From the NCBI GenBank assembly GCA_934555825.1, contig CAKTFJ010000002.1:1-64000 (forward strand): a stretch of 64,000 bases of DNA, read 5' to 3'. The position numbers and the translations under genes were made by a program. Shown one piece after another: positions 10,538 to 20,644 of this stretch (positions are counted from its first letter, which is position 1; each line of letters opens with the position of its first letter). The notes below the pieces were generated by a model. That model searched no databases, was not told the origin of the DNA, and saw only the letters and a list, made by a program, of their open reading frames with translations. The stretch comes from an uncultured Hyphomicrobium sp. GTDB taxonomy: Bacteria > Pseudomonadota > Alphaproteobacteria > Rhizobiales > Hyphomicrobiaceae.

Positions 10538-11098
10538 CTATTGCACCTTGCGACGATGGATCGGCGGCAATTCAATGTCTTGAGGAATGTCGGGGAAGAA
10601 GACCTGAATGTTCGATGCATTCAGCCTTGAGCCTTCCACGTAGGTCCACTGCGACGCCCCATCTTCAAGAACACCGGCTTGAAAGTTGCGGCTTTCAGCT
10701 CTTCGGCCGCTCCCTCCCGACACCCTGACCAATGTTGGGATAAAAACGATTGTCGAATATCTGCCCCTGATAAATCGCGGCGGATTCGGAAACTCAAGAG
10801 ACTCCAGCTTCATGCCCACGTGCTGCATTCTGGCGAGTGTTGATATAAGCAGCGCCCGCGCGTTGTCGGCGCCTCCCATCAGCTCAATCACCTTAGGATG
10901 CGCATAGCCAAACACCGTTTCGGCATCCGCATCGTAGGTTGCCCGAAGGATCCTTTTGACGTCGCTTTGAACCGTTGCGATGTGGTTGGCTGCGTCGACA
11001 GAACGTGCGTCGCCTGCGCCCATGAATGCGAAGACGAATGCCATAGCCATCAGCGATCCAACTGACGCAGACGTCCGATCCGGCGTTGAGACTGACAT
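10538..11098 (-). CDS. Hypothetical exported protein
   Basis: About 186 residues, with a hydrophobic N-terminal stretch (residues 14-30) resembling a signal peptide with cleavage after a DA/AR-type site. I do not recognise the family. The mature part has a helical segment (VQSDVKRILRATYDADAETVFGYAHPKVIELMGG) followed by a mixed beta-rich region. That layout resembles small NTF2- or DUF4864-like exported proteins, but this is only an impression. The frame is open to 11182; I chose the ATG at 11098 because a GAGG lies about 9 bases upstream and it puts the signal peptide first. It converges on guaA. Confidence 0.6.
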   Translation of the reverse strand: MSVSTPDRTSASVGSLMAMAFVFAFMGAGDARSVDAANHIATVQSDVKRILRATYDADAETVFGYAHPKVIELMGGADNARALLISTLARMQHVGMKLESLEFPNPPRFIRGRYSTIVFIPTLVRVSGGSGRRAESRNFQAGVLEDGASQWTYVEGSRLNASNIQVFFPDIPQDIELPPIHRRKVQ

Positions 11099-11338
11099 AT
11101 TTCTTTGCCTCGAAGTTGTCGCACGCGACGCGAGGTTCATCGTGCGAGGTTCGATCAAAAACGAACGTTGCGAGAGGCGCATGCGAGCCCTCGCTTAATT
11201 CTTTACCACAAAAGTATAGAAATAGCATCCATGCAGTGGCGGCTTCGAGGCCGATGTGGTGTCCTCGTCACACAAGCCTCTTCGGGTCGGAAATTGGTCG
11301 CGCCGCTGCAGGGCTTACAATCGGGATTGTAGTCTCCG

Positions 11339-11668
11339 CTACTCGGTAACTTCCGGAGGAAGCGCGCGCGATAGCAGGGCTTGAGCTGCATCGGTGAGTG
11401 CGAGTGCGGTCCGCTGTGTGCGCGGGTTGCGCTCCACGATTGTTACGAGGTCGTGCTGTTCCGCGAGCGTTGTCACCTCACGCAGGACGAGTGCGTGTGA
11501 GATCTCGAAGAGGCGGGCGAACGTGCGGCTATCGGCGCAGATGCCGAAATGCAGGGCGAGCAAGATGCTCGCGCCCATCGGCGTCAAAAAAGGTGCGGCC
11601 GCGCAAACCTCCGCGGCGTGACCGAGGAATTGTTCTTCCGAAATGTCCTCGGTCTCTGTTTCGCTCAT
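11339..11668 (-). CDS. Small winged-helix-like protein coupled to the FdhF/YdeP oxidoreductase
   Basis: A 109-residue protein whose ATG overlaps the stop of the upstream oxidoreductase gene (ATGA), so translation is coupled. Residues 30-100 read like a MarR-type winged helix: a helical turn (SRTFARLFEISHALVLREVTTLAEQHDLV) and then a wing-like ERNPRTQRTALALTDAAQALL. Function is unknown; it could be a regulator of the respiratory run or an accessory protein of the enzyme. The winged-helix reading is by eye and should be treated as moderate. Confidence 0.65.
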   Translation of the reverse strand: MSETETEDISEEQFLGHAAEVCAAAPFLTPMGASILLALHFGICADSRTFARLFEISHALVLREVTTLAEQHDLVTIVERNPRTQRTALALTDAAQALLSRALPPEVTE

Positions 11669-13971
11669 GCGGCTTTCCGCTGTTCCGCAGAGCGGAACGA
11701 GATGAGCACCGATTTCGATGTCGGCGTGTCGCTTAGCTCGCCCGCCGTCGACAGCGGCACCAGCACGTTCAGCTCAGGATAGTAGCCCGCCACCGAACCG
11801 CGGGGCAGATCGTAGGGGACGACGCGGAAGTCGTCCGCCACGCGTGTGACGCCGTCCTGGTGACGGCCGACGATGTCGACACGTTCTCCACCTTCGATGC
11901 CGATCTCGGCAAGATCGTCTGGATTGACGAACACGACGCGGCGTTCGCCATAGATGCCTCGGTAGCGGTCATCGAGGCCATAGACAGTGGTATTGTACTG
12001 ATCGTGCGAACGGAACGTCTGCAGCACGAACAGGCCGTTTTCGCCGAGTGCACGTTGGTGCTCCGTTTCGCCGGGGAGACGGTCGGACGAGAAATTGGCG
12101 CGCTGTGTCTGCGTGTTCCACACGCGGTGGTCGACGGCATTGTAAAGGCGGAAGCCGCGTGGACGGCGCACGCGCGTGTTGTAGTCCTGGAAGCCAGGGA
12201 TCGTGCGCGAGATCAGATCGCGGATGCGGTCGTAGTCGTGGGCGAGTGCGCTCCAATCCACGACGTCCGAACCCACGGCGGCTGCGGCGATGCCAGCGAT
12301 GATGGCCACTTCGGATCGCAGTTCGGGAGACGCTGGCTTATTGATGCCGCCGGAGCCGTGCACCATGCACATGGAATCTTCCACCGTCACGATCTGTGCG
12401 ACGCCCTTGGCGTTGCGGTCGATTTCGGTGCGGCCGAGGCAGGGGAGCACGTAGCTCACCTCGCCAGGCAGAAGATGCGAGTGGTTGAGCTTAGTGGCGA
12501 TGTTGACGGTGAGCTTCTGGTTTCTCATCGCTTTCGCGATCAGGCTGCTGTCGGGGGTAGCGCGTGCGAAATTGCCGCCAAGGCCGATGAACACCTGAGC
12601 CGATCCATCGAGCATGGCGCCGATGGCGGCAAGCACGTTGTGGCCGTTCCGGCGCGGCATCGCGACGCCAAGCTCCTTTTCGAGCGCGTCGAGGAATGCG
12701 GCCGGCGGTTTTTCGTTGATGCCGACGGTGCGGTCGCCCTGGACGTTCGAATGTCCGCGCACGGGACAGAGGCCGGTGCCGGGTCGGCCGACGTTGCCGC
12801 GGAGAAACATCAAGTTCGAGATTTCACGGATCGTCGCCACGGAATGGCGGTGCTGGGTTACGCCCATGGCCCACGTGCAGATCGTGCGGTCGGATTCGAT
12901 GTAGATCTGCGCAAGGTGTTCAAGCGCAACGCGCGTGAGGCCGGATTGATGCTCGATTTCGTCCCAGCTCGTTGCCTCCACGGCGAGCCGATAGGCGCCT
13001 AGGCCGGACGTGTGCTGGCGCAGGAAGCCGTGGTCGAGCACCGAGGGCCGTCCTTCGGCAAGGGCAGTCTCGTCGGCTGCAAAGACGGCTTTGGCAATGC
13101 CGCGCACGGCCGCCATGTCGCCGCCCACGCGCACCTGATAGTATTCGTTGGCAATGGGCTTCGAGCCGCCGGTCAGCATTTCGAGCTTGTCTTGCGGATC
13201 TGAGAAGCGTTCGAGGCCTTTCTCGCGGACCGGGTTGAAGACGGCGACGCGCGCGCCACGCATCGCTGCGCGGCGCAGGTCGCCCAGCATCCGCGGATGG
13301 TTCGTGCCGGGGTTCTGACCGATGACGAAGATCGCATCGGCCTTTTCGAAGTCTTCGAGCGTTACGGTGCCTTTGCCGATGCCGACGGCCTGTTCGAGGG
13401 CGATGCCGCTCGCCTCATGGCACATGTTCGAGCAGTCCGGGAAATTGTTGGTGCCGTAGAGGCGGACAAAGAGCTGGTAAAGATAGGCTGCTTCATTCGA
13501 GGCGCGGCCGGACGTGTAAAACTCGGCGCGGTTCGGGCTATCGAGACCCTTGAGGATGTCGCCGATCTCCGTGAATGCGGATGCCCACGTGACGGGGAGA
13601 TACGTGTCGCTTTCGGCGTCGTAGCGCATGGGATGCGTGAGACGGCCTTGCCGCTCAAGCTCGTAGTCTGTCCACGTGCGCAGCTCGCTCACTTTGTGGC
13701 GCGCGAAGAAGCTGGGGCCGACGCGCTTGTCGGTTGCTTCCCACGCGACGGCCTTGACGCCGTTTTCACAGAATTCGAACGAGGATCCGTGCTCGGGATC
13801 GCCCCATGCGCAGCCCGGGCAATCGAAGCCGTCCGGCTGGTTGGCTTTTAGCATCGTGGCCGCGCCTGAGAGCGGTGCGCCGCTCGCGAGCAGCTTCTTT
13901 CCACAGCTCTTCAGCGCACCCCAGCCGCCAGCGGCTTTCGACTTTTTCCCAATGAATTCAGGCTTACCCAT
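11665..13971 (-). CDS. FdhF/YdeP family molybdopterin-dependent oxidoreductase
   Basis: A 768-residue protein of the bis-MGD molybdoenzyme superfamily, alpha-subunit type. The N-terminus has DCPGCAWGDP followed by FEFCENGVKAVAWE, an altered iron-sulphur motif compared with the classical CxxCxxxC. Further on are YTSGRASNEAAYLYQLFVRLYGTNNFPDCSNMCHEASG, FVIGQNPGTNHPRML, a molybdopterin-binding region and a C-terminal MopB domain. E. coli YdeP, a relative, is linked to acid resistance, and its substrate is unknown. I chose the ATG at 13971 with GGAGAG about 8 bases upstream. It lies 128 bases after the SURF1 gene of the quinol oxidase operon on the same strand. Confidence 0.86.
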   Translation of the reverse strand: MGKPEFIGKKSKAAGGWGALKSCGKKLLASGAPLSGAATMLKANQPDGFDCPGCAWGDPEHGSSFEFCENGVKAVAWEATDKRVGPSFFARHKVSELRTWTDYELERQGRLTHPMRYDAESDTYLPVTWASAFTEIGDILKGLDSPNRAEFYTSGRASNEAAYLYQLFVRLYGTNNFPDCSNMCHEASGIALEQAVGIGKGTVTLEDFEKADAIFVIGQNPGTNHPRMLGDLRRAAMRGARVAVFNPVREKGLERFSDPQDKLEMLTGGSKPIANEYYQVRVGGDMAAVRGIAKAVFAADETALAEGRPSVLDHGFLRQHTSGLGAYRLAVEATSWDEIEHQSGLTRVALEHLAQIYIESDRTICTWAMGVTQHRHSVATIREISNLMFLRGNVGRPGTGLCPVRGHSNVQGDRTVGINEKPPAAFLDALEKELGVAMPRRNGHNVLAAIGAMLDGSAQVFIGLGGNFARATPDSSLIAKAMRNQKLTVNIATKLNHSHLLPGEVSYVLPCLGRTEIDRNAKGVAQIVTVEDSMCMVHGSGGINKPASPELRSEVAIIAGIAAAAVGSDVVDWSALAHDYDRIRDLISRTIPGFQDYNTRVRRPRGFRLYNAVDHRVWNTQTQRANFSSDRLPGETEHQRALGENGLFVLQTFRSHDQYNTTVYGLDDRYRGIYGERRVVFVNPDDLAEIGIEGGERVDIVGRHQDGVTRVADDFRVVPYDLPRGSVAGYYPELNVLVPLSTAGELSDTPTSKSVLISFRSAEQRKAA

Positions 13972-14099
13972 GCGACGTGCTCTCCGATGCCGAGACGTAA
14001 TGTGCATCTGCGAAATCGGGTTTTTTCGCAACGCACACAGGGCGATGGCTGTCATGCGAAAACAGCAGATCTGCCAGCTCGTGCGAGCTCCCTTTGGGG

Positions 14100-14891
14100 C
14101 TACAGGGCCGAGGTGAGGAGATTGATCTGTCCGGGGGAGTGGGCGCGGCGTTTCTGGCGGCGCCAATCGTGGACGACGTAGCCGCCTCCGGCGAGCGCCA
14201 TCAGCGCCAGCGTGAACCATGTCACGGCGTAAACGAGATGGTTGTTGGAGAAGGCGACCTTTGTCAGTCCGCCGACGGGCCAGCCGCCGGGATTGGTGGT
14301 GGCGTCTGCATCGACGAAGAAAGGTGCCGTGGCGCTGCCGAGACCGCGTGCGGAGCCGATGGCGGCGACGTCGCGAGAATACCAGAGGTCGGCTGTGGGA
14401 TCGTTGTTGCGCAGAAAAGCGCCGGCCGGTTCCGTCAACCGGAGGAGACCGGTCACGGTTGTCTCGCCTGAAATCTGCCCTTCGGCGCGCGTCTCGGGAT
14501 CGCGGCGGTTCGGCGAGACGAAGCCGCGGTTGACGAGCACCGTGAAGCCGCCTTGCGCGCTTTTCAGCGGTGTCAGCACCCAGTGACCGGCGCCGAAATC
14601 AGTTACGGCCTGCACACGTGTTTCCTTGTCGTGCAGGAAGCGGCCTGTGAGGCGGACCTTGAGGTATTCGTTCGCGGAAGCGGTGAGGCTGCTCCACGCT
14701 TCAGGTCCCGGCGCGGTTACTGCTTCGGCGCCGAGCCGTTGCTCCACGCGCTCGATGAGATCCAGCTTCCAAAACAGGCGCTGAACTTGCCAGACGCCGA
14801 GCGCGCCTAGGAGCGCGGCGCTCACAACCGCGGCCAGCGCGATCAGAACGACCGTGGTCGTCGAGCGCGTTTGGCCGGGCGTTTGCGTCAT
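14100..14891 (-). CDS. SURF1 family cytochrome oxidase assembly protein
   Basis: A 263-residue protein with two terminal transmembrane helices (about residues 14-36 and 230-248) and a periplasmic domain with GVWQVQRLFWKLDLIERVEQRL, LVNRGFV and LRLTEPAGAFLRNNDP, the typical SURF1 order. SURF1 (Shy1) helps insert haem into subunit I of haem-copper oxidases. Its ATG overlaps the cyoD stop by 4 bases, so it is translated with the quinol oxidase and probably serves that enzyme. Such fused-operon SURF1 genes are known from alphaproteobacterial bo3 loci. Confidence 0.93.
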   Translation of the reverse strand: MTQTPGQTRSTTTVVLIALAAVVSAALLGALGVWQVQRLFWKLDLIERVEQRLGAEAVTAPGPEAWSSLTASANEYLKVRLTGRFLHDKETRVQAVTDFGAGHWVLTPLKSAQGGFTVLVNRGFVSPNRRDPETRAEGQISGETTVTGLLRLTEPAGAFLRNNDPTADLWYSRDVAAIGSARGLGSATAPFFVDADATTNPGGWPVGGLTKVAFSNNHLVYAVTWFTLALMALAGGGYVVHDWRRQKRRAHSPGQINLLTSAL

Positions 14892-15295
14892 GGCAGTTGC
14901 TGCATCTTCTGCATGTCGTGGAACGGCATGGTGTTCGTGTTGAGGTGATGCATGACCCAAAGCGAGCCAGCCAGCGCGATTACAATGATGATCAGCGTGA
15001 AGATCAGGGCCATGAAGCTCCATCCCTCTTCGGCGCTCGACGTCATGTGCAGGAAGTAGACAATGTGCACGACGATTTGCACCATCGCGAAAGCCATGAT
15101 CACGAAGGCGGTGAGCTGCTTGCTGTCGAGCACGTCGCCCATCACCAGCCAGAACGGGATGGCCGTGAGAATGATGGACAGCACGAAACCGATCAGGTAG
15201 TCGCGCATGGAGATGTGCAAGTGGCTGGTCACGCTATCGTGGCTGTGGTCGGTGTGGGCGTGCGCCGCAGGCGCAGAAGACTTATGCGCGCTCAT
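14888..15295 (-). CDS. cyoD: Cytochrome o ubiquinol oxidase subunit IV
   Basis: A 135-residue protein with a His-rich cytoplasmic N-terminus and three transmembrane helices (about residues 34-53, 61-83 and 95-115). The segment HLHISMRDYLIGFVLSIILTAIPFW and the middle helix with VQIVVHIVYFLHM match CyoD. It supports assembly of the CuB site. I used the ATG at 15295, overlapping the cyoC stop (15292-15294) by 4 bases. The gene ends in a 4-base overlap with the SURF1 gene. Confidence 0.93.
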   Translation of the reverse strand: MSAHKSSAPAAHAHTDHSHDSVTSHLHISMRDYLIGFVLSIILTAIPFWLVMGDVLDSKQLTAFVIMAFAMVQIVVHIVYFLHMTSSAEEGWSFMALIFTLIIIVIALAGSLWVMHHLNTNTMPFHDMQKMQQLP

Positions 15296-15924
15296 CTCAG
15301 AACTCCCAGGAGGTAGACGAACGTAAACACGCCGATCCAGATGACGTCGAGGAAATGCCAGAACATACTGAGGCACATCAGGCGGCGTTTGTTCGCTTCG
15401 ATCAGGCCGAAGCGCTTCACCTGAACCATCAGTGTCACCAGCCACAAGATGCCGAATGCGACGTGCAATCCGTGCGTGCCGACGAGTGTGAAGAAGGACG
15501 ATAGGAAGGCGCTGCGTTGCGGGGTGGCGCCCAGATGGATCAGGTGCGCGAACTCGTAGAGTTCGATCGCGAGGAACGCGAGGCCGAAAAGGCCCGTGAC
15601 CCCGAGCCAGATCAGAGTGCCGCGCACGTTCTGCTTCAACATGGCCAGCATCGCGAACCCGAAGGTAAGCGAGGAGAAGAGCAGCATCGCCGTGTTGATG
15701 GCCACCAGCTCAAGATCGAACAGGTCCTTCGGTGCGGGACCCGCTGCATAACTCGCGCCGAGGACACCGTAGATTGCGAACAGGACGGCGAAGATGAGAC
15801 AGTCGCTCATCAGGTAGATCCAGAAGCCGAGCATCGTGCTCGACCCCTCGGGATGGGCGTGCTCGTCCGTGAGATAGAAAACGGGGGCGTCGCCGCCGGC
15901 GGTGGTTGCGTGGGCGGTCGTCAT
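15292..15924 (-). CDS. cyoC: Cytochrome o ubiquinol oxidase subunit III
   Basis: A 210-residue protein with five transmembrane helices, the form found in bo3 quinol oxidases. Visible signatures include [24 protein letters not shown], the conserved glutamate in [25 protein letters not shown] and [18 protein letters not shown] at the C-terminus. The start ATG (15924) overlaps the cyoB stop by 4 bases. The unit spans the membrane and stabilises subunit I. Confidence 0.95.
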   Translation of the reverse strand: MTTAHATTAGGDAPVFYLTDEHAHPEGSSTMLGFWIYLMSDCLIFAVLFAIYGVLGASYAAGPAPKDLFDLELVAINTAMLLFSSLTFGFAMLAMLKQNVRGTLIWLGVTGLFGLAFLAIELYEFAHLIHLGATPQRSAFLSSFFTLVGTHGLHVAFGILWLVTLMVQVKRFGLIEANKRRLMCLSMFWHFLDVIWIGVFTFVYLLGVLR

Positions 15925-17933
15925 GCGCTTGCTCCATTCGCCGCGAGAAGCTTCGTGCGCTCGGCTTCGGTTTCTACGACCTCGTCCTTGGGAATGTGGA
16001 AGCCGTGATCGTAGTTGAAGGTGTGCGCGATCGCGACGGCGATGATGGCTGCAAAGCATACCGCGGCGAGCCACCACATGTACCAAATGAGACCGAACGA
16101 CAGCGCCACGCTGAGGCCCGCGAGAATGACGCCCGTGCCTGTGTTGCTCGGCATATGGATCGGCTTGAAGCCTTCGAGCGGGCGGGTGTAGCCGCGCTTC
16201 TTCATGTCCCACCAGGCGTCGTTGTCGTGCACGACGGGCGTGAAAGCGAAGTTATAGTTCGGCGGCGGCGAGGATGTCGCCCATTCGAGCGTGCGCCCGT
16301 TCCACGGATCTCCCGTCGTGTCGCGCAACTCTTCACGCCGCATGATGCTGACAGCGATCTGGATGATGAACGCCACGATGCCAACGAGGATCAGGAACGC
16401 GCCGAAGGCGGCGATGACGAACCAGATTTGCAGCGACGGATCCTCGAACACACGCAAGCGCCGCGTGACGCCCATGAGACCCAGTACGTAGAGCGGCATG
16501 AAGGCGAAGAAGAAGCCGAGCACCCAGCCCCAGAACGAGACTTTGCCCCAGAACGGATCGAGCTTGAAGCCGAATGCCTTCGGGAACCAGTAGATCATGC
16601 CGGCGAAGAGGCCATAGACCACGCCGCCGATGATCACGTTGTGGAAGTGCGCCACGAGGAACAGCGAGTTGTGGAGCACGAAATCTGCGGGCGGGACGGC
16701 GAGCAGCACGCCCGTCATGCCGCCGATGACGAACGTCAGCATGAACGCGACCGTCCACATCATCGGCAACTCGAAGCGAATGCGGCCGCGATACATCGTG
16801 AACAGCCAGTTGAAGACCTTGGCGCCGGTCGGGATCGAGATGATCATGGTCGTGATGCCGAAGAACGAGTTCACGCTCGCGCCGGATCCCATCGTGAAGA
16901 AGTGATGCAGCCAGACCAGATAAGACAGGATCGTGATCACGACGGTGGCATAGACCATCGACGTGTAGCCGAAGAGGCGCTTCCCCGAGAACGTTGCGGC
17001 GATCTCGGAAAAGATGCCGAACACAGGCAAGATCAGGATGTAGACCTCGGGGTGGCCCCAGATCCAGATGAGGTTTACGTACATCATCGGATTGCCGCCG
17101 AGATCGCTCGTGAAGAAGTTGGTTCCCACGTAGCGGTCGAGCGAGAGCAGAACGAGCGTCGCGGTGAGGATTGGGAAGGTCGCGACGATCAGCACGTTCG
17201 TGCAGAGCGATGTCCACACGAACACCGGCATTTTCATCATGGTCATGCCGGGTGCGCGCATCTTTACGATGGTGCAGATGAGGTTGATGCCCGAGAGCGT
17301 CGTGCCGACGCCCGCGACCTGCAACGACCATATGTAGTAATCCACGCCGACGCCTGGACTGTATTCCGCCCCCGATAACGGTGGATAGGCGAGCCAGCCC
17401 GTGCGCGCGAACTCGCCGACGAAGAGCGACATCATCATCAGCACGGCGCCGCCAGCCGTCATCCAGAAGCTGAAGTTGTTGAGAAACGGGAAGGAGACGT
17501 CGCGCGCGCCGATCTGAAGCGGCACGATGTAATTCATAAGGCCCGTCACCAGTGGCATCGCTACGAAGAAGATCATGATCACGCCGTGGGCGGTGAAGAT
17601 CTGATCGTAGTGATGGGCGTTGAGGTAGCCTTCCGAGCCGCCGAACGCCATGGCCTGCTGAATGCGCATCATGATGGCGTCGGCGAAGCCGCGCAGCAGC
17701 ATCACGATGCCGAGGATCATGTACATGATGCCGATGCGCTTGTGATCGACAGTGGTGAACCACTCTTTCCAGAGATAGCCCCAGAGGCGGTAGCGTGTGA
17801 CGCCAGCCGCGACTGCGACGCCGACCAGCGCCACGACTCCGAATGTCGCGACAAGGATCGGCTCATGGATTGGGATCGCATCCCACGTGAGCCGCCCGAA
17901 GATCAGCTTTGTCAGGTCAATATTGTCGAACAT
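15921..17933 (-). CDS. cyoB: Cytochrome o ubiquinol oxidase subunit I
   Basis: A 670-residue catalytic subunit of a haem-copper quinol oxidase (E. coli CyoB is 663). Conserved regions include [20 protein letters not shown] (low-spin haem His), [18 protein letters not shown] (CuB His with its crosslinked Tyr), the [10 protein letters not shown] pair of CuB His, and [12 protein letters not shown] near the haem o3 ligand. It reduces O2 to water using ubiquinol and pumps protons. It starts 11 bases after cyoA and ends in a 4-base overlap with cyoC. Confidence 0.97.
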   Translation of the reverse strand: MFDNIDLTKLIFGRLTWDAIPIHEPILVATFGVVALVGVAVAAGVTRYRLWGYLWKEWFTTVDHKRIGIMYMILGIVMLLRGFADAIMMRIQQAMAFGGSEGYLNAHHYDQIFTAHGVIMIFFVAMPLVTGLMNYIVPLQIGARDVSFPFLNNFSFWMTAGGAVLMMMSLFVGEFARTGWLAYPPLSGAEYSPGVGVDYYIWSLQVAGVGTTLSGINLICTIVKMRAPGMTMMKMPVFVWTSLCTNVLIVATFPILTATLVLLSLDRYVGTNFFTSDLGGNPMMYVNLIWIWGHPEVYILILPVFGIFSEIAATFSGKRLFGYTSMVYATVVITILSYLVWLHHFFTMGSGASVNSFFGITTMIISIPTGAKVFNWLFTMYRGRIRFELPMMWTVAFMLTFVIGGMTGVLLAVPPADFVLHNSLFLVAHFHNVIIGGVVYGLFAGMIYWFPKAFGFKLDPFWGKVSFWGWVLGFFFAFMPLYVLGLMGVTRRLRVFEDPSLQIWFVIAAFGAFLILVGIVAFIIQIAVSIMRREELRDTTGDPWNGRTLEWATSSPPPNYNFAFTPVVHDNDAWWDMKKRGYTRPLEGFKPIHMPSNTGTGVILAGLSVALSFGLIWYMWWLAAVCFAAIIAVAIAHTFNYDHGFHIPKDEVVETEAERTKLLAANGASA

Positions 17934-17944
17934 GCGTTGTGATC

Positions 17945-19117
17945 TCAGGTTCCGGAAAGTGCGCGCGACAGCAGGCTTGCGTCGAGCTTGGGAGGTGTGA
18001 GCGAGACGAGCGGCGGACGCGGCAGTCCGGCACCGAGCAGCGGCGTCTGGTCTCGTGGGCGGGCAGCAGGCTGCGATTGCTCGGCGGCTGCCACGGCTTC
18101 CTCGGTGGTGCAGATGCCCGTGACTGTCGTCGACTTAGGCCCAAAAAATGCGCTGCGGGCCGCGGGCTTTTTGCTGTCTGCCGGCTGCAGCAGGGAAAGG
18201 CCGGCCAGTCCCAGGCCGCCTCTGGCGTCGATCGCCATCATCTCGTCCATGCACATCTTGCCAGGTTCGGCGCAGCGGTCGCGGATCAGGCGGAAGAGCT
18301 GTGGTTCGAACGATGCATAGTGGCGCACCGGCTCGTTTTCGCTCGGCTTGGCGAGTTCCAGATAGGTGGTGCGATCAAGAGCGCCGCCCTCGGTCTTGAC
18401 CTTTTCGACCCATTGATCGAAGCCTTCCTGATCCACGCCGTGGAACGCGAAGCGCATTCCTGAGAAGCCATCGCCGCTGTAGTTCGCCGAGAAGCCGTCG
18501 AAGGTGCCTTGCTTGTTGATCACGCCGTGCAGCGTCGTTTCCATGCCCGGCATCGCGTAGATCATGCCTGCCAGGGCTGGGACGTAGAAGGCGTTCATCA
18601 CGGATGTGGCGGTCAGTCGAAAGCGGATGGGCCGATCCACAGGAGCAGCCATCTCGTTCACGGTTGCGATCCCATGCTCGGGATAGATGAACAGCCACTT
18701 CCAATCGAGCGCTGTGACCTCGACTTCGAGAGGTTTCACCTCAGCCGCCACCGGCTGGCCCTGTGCCACGCGGTCGAGCGGGCGGTAGGGATCGAGCAAA
18801 TGCGTCCACATCCATGTGATGGCGCCGAGGCAGATGATGATGAGCAGCGGTGCGGCCCAGATGACCAGCTCCAAGTAAGTGGAATGATTCCAATCTGGGT
18901 CGTAGTCCGGCGGGTTGTTCGCTTCGCGGTACTTCCACGCGAAGAAGACGGTCAGCGCCATCACCGGAACGATGATGAGAAGCATGAGAATGGTGGAGAT
19001 CACGACGAGGTCGCGCTGTTGAAGCGCGATATCGCCAGAAGGATTGAGCACAACGAGGTCGCAGCCTCCCAACAGGAGGGCAAGCGGCATCAATGCTAAC
19101 AATCTAATGAGGCTCAT
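17945..19117 (-). CDS. cyoA: Cytochrome o ubiquinol oxidase subunit II (lipoprotein)
   Basis: A 390-residue subunit II. It starts with a lipoprotein signal peptide whose lipobox is LLGGC (Cys19), then two transmembrane helices and a cupredoxin domain ([49 protein letters not shown]). The cysteines of the CuA centre are absent, as expected for a quinol rather than cytochrome c oxidase. It has a Pro/Ala-rich C-terminal tail of about 75 residues compared with E. coli CyoA (315 residues). The frame is open upstream to 19225, but the lipobox supports the ATG at 19117. It is the first gene of the run cyoA-B-C-D-surf1. Confidence 0.94.
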   Translation of the reverse strand: MSLIRLLALMPLALLLGGCDLVVLNPSGDIALQQRDLVVISTILMLLIIVPVMALTVFFAWKYREANNPPDYDPDWNHSTYLELVIWAAPLLIIICLGAITWMWTHLLDPYRPLDRVAQGQPVAAEVKPLEVEVTALDWKWLFIYPEHGIATVNEMAAPVDRPIRFRLTATSVMNAFYVPALAGMIYAMPGMETTLHGVINKQGTFDGFSANYSGDGFSGMRFAFHGVDQEGFDQWVEKVKTEGGALDRTTYLELAKPSENEPVRHYASFEPQLFRLIRDRCAEPGKMCMDEMMAIDARGGLGLAGLSLLQPADSKKPAARSAFFGPKSTTVTGICTTEEAVAAAEQSQPAARPRDQTPLLGAGLPRPPLVSLTPPKLDASLLSRALSGT

Positions 19118-19281
19118 GACGTGCGGGTCCGGATGTTCACGCGGCTTGGTGTGCAGCGCTACCCCTTGGAGCGCGAACATCACATTGGACAATTTGCCCA
19201 CTCCCGCGATTGGCCGCGCACGCATACGACGGCGGTCATGCGCGTCGGTTGGATCCGAGACGCGAGCGAACCCTCATCTGG

Positions 19282-20619
19282 ATGGCGATCATGGCTCAAT
19301 CTTCGGCATCGATGGCAGCACACGGCGGGGTCGGACCCGAGGCGCGTCACAGCGAAGTCGCCCCGGGCGAGATCGCGGTCGGTGTGTTCATCGGTCGCAC
19401 GTCCGAATACTTCGACTTCTTCGTGTATGCGATTGCGTCGGTCATCGTGTTTCCGAAGCTGCTGTTTCCTCATGTCGATGCGCTGACCGGGACGCTCTAC
19501 TCGTTTGCCATCTTCTCGTTGGCCTTCATCGCCCGACCTTTCGGCACCGCGATCTTCATGGCGGTGGACCGGGCCTACGGCAAAGGCGTGAAGATGACGA
19601 TCTCGCTGTTCCTGCTGGGTACGGCAACGGTCGCCATCGCGTTTCTGCCCGGCTACGAGAGCATCGGCGCGGTCGCGATCTGGCTTCTGGCCATCGCTCG
19701 GATCAGCCAGGGCATTGCGCTCGGCGGCACGTGGGATGGGCTTGCCTCTCTGCTCATCCTCAATGCGCCGGAGAAGAACCAAGGCTGGTATGCGATGATC
19801 CCGCAGCTCGGGGCGCCTGCCGGTCTCATCGTTGCGAGCGCGCTGTTCGCGTTCTTCGTCGGCAATCTCTCGAGCCAAGATTTCTTCGATTGGGGTTGGC
19901 GCTATCCGTTCTTCGTCGCGTTCGCCATCAACGTCGTTGCGCTTTTTGCGCGCCTTAGAATCGTTTCAACGTCGGAATACTCGGAGCTGTTCGAGAACCG
20001 TGAGCTTCAGCCCGCGCGCGTGCGCGATACGCTGAGGGCAGAGGGTGGCCACGTTCTCGCGGGAGCGTTTGCGCCGCTCGCGAGCTTCGCCCTGTTCCAT
20101 ATGGTGACGGTGTTCCCGCTGTCTTGGGTGTATCTCTTCACCAGCGAAGCGATCGCGCGCTTCCTGATTATCCAGACCATTGCCGGCTTTTTCGGCCTGG
20201 CTGCAATCTTCGCATCCGGCATGATCGCGGACCGGATTGGCCGCCGCTCGCTGCTTATGGGGACGGCGCTGGCCATTGCCGCGTTCAGCGGCTTCGCGCC
20301 GCAGTTGCTCGACGCGGGGCCTGTGGGTGAGTCCGCGTTCATGATCCTCGGCTTCGTTCTGCTGGGGCTTTCGTTCGGCCAGTCTTCGGGTGTGGTTGCG
20401 CACGGCTTTTCGAAGGCCTACCGCTATACGGGGTCTGCAATCACAACCGATCTCGCGTGGCTGTTCGGCGCGGGGTTTGCTCCCCTCGTGGCGCTGATGC
20501 TGTCGTCCAACTTCGGATTGATGTCGGCCGGTGCTTATCTCCTGTCGGGTGCCGTCTGTACGGTCATCGCACTTTGGCTCAGCGAGCGTATCGGAGCGAA
20601 TAAGGCCGACGCGAAGTAA
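19282..20619 (+). CDS. MFS transporter, metabolite:H+ symporter type
   Basis: A 445-residue, 12-helix major facilitator protein. The N-terminal FIGRTSEYFDFFVYAIASVIVFPKL and FARPFGTA-like segment (FIARPFGTAIFMAVDRAYG) resemble the MHS subfamily, whose members carry citrate, alpha-ketoglutarate, proline/betaine or shikimate with protons. The second-half loop GMIADRIGRRSLLMG is the usual repeat of the MFS motif A. The substrate is not deducible. It is divergent from cyoA; the 164-base spacer must hold both promoters. The second in-frame ATG at 19291 is an alternative start. Confidence 0.88.
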   Translation: MAIMAQSSASMAAHGGVGPEARHSEVAPGEIAVGVFIGRTSEYFDFFVYAIASVIVFPKLLFPHVDALTGTLYSFAIFSLAFIARPFGTAIFMAVDRAYGKGVKMTISLFLLGTATVAIAFLPGYESIGAVAIWLLAIARISQGIALGGTWDGLASLLILNAPEKNQGWYAMIPQLGAPAGLIVASALFAFFVGNLSSQDFFDWGWRYPFFVAFAINVVALFARLRIVSTSEYSELFENRELQPARVRDTLRAEGGHVLAGAFAPLASFALFHMVTVFPLSWVYLFTSEAIARFLIIQTIAGFFGLAAIFASGMIADRIGRRSLLMGTALAIAAFSGFAPQLLDAGPVGESAFMILGFVLLGLSFGQSSGVVAHGFSKAYRYTGSAITTDLAWLFGAGFAPLVALMLSSNFGLMSAGAYLLSGAVCTVIALWLSERIGANKADAK

Positions 20620-20644
20620 GCCAAAGGGTGGAGGCCCTCTGGCG

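Noticed and set aside
10408-10620. Small minus-strand frame over the guaA end
   Set aside because: It overlaps the C-terminus of guaA, has no ribosome-binding site and no resemblance to known proteins.
15906-17378. A plus-strand frame of 490 codons opposite cyoB
   Set aside because: It is a composition shadow of cyoB. The Asp/Glu/His/Arg-rich text has no domain and no ribosome-binding site.
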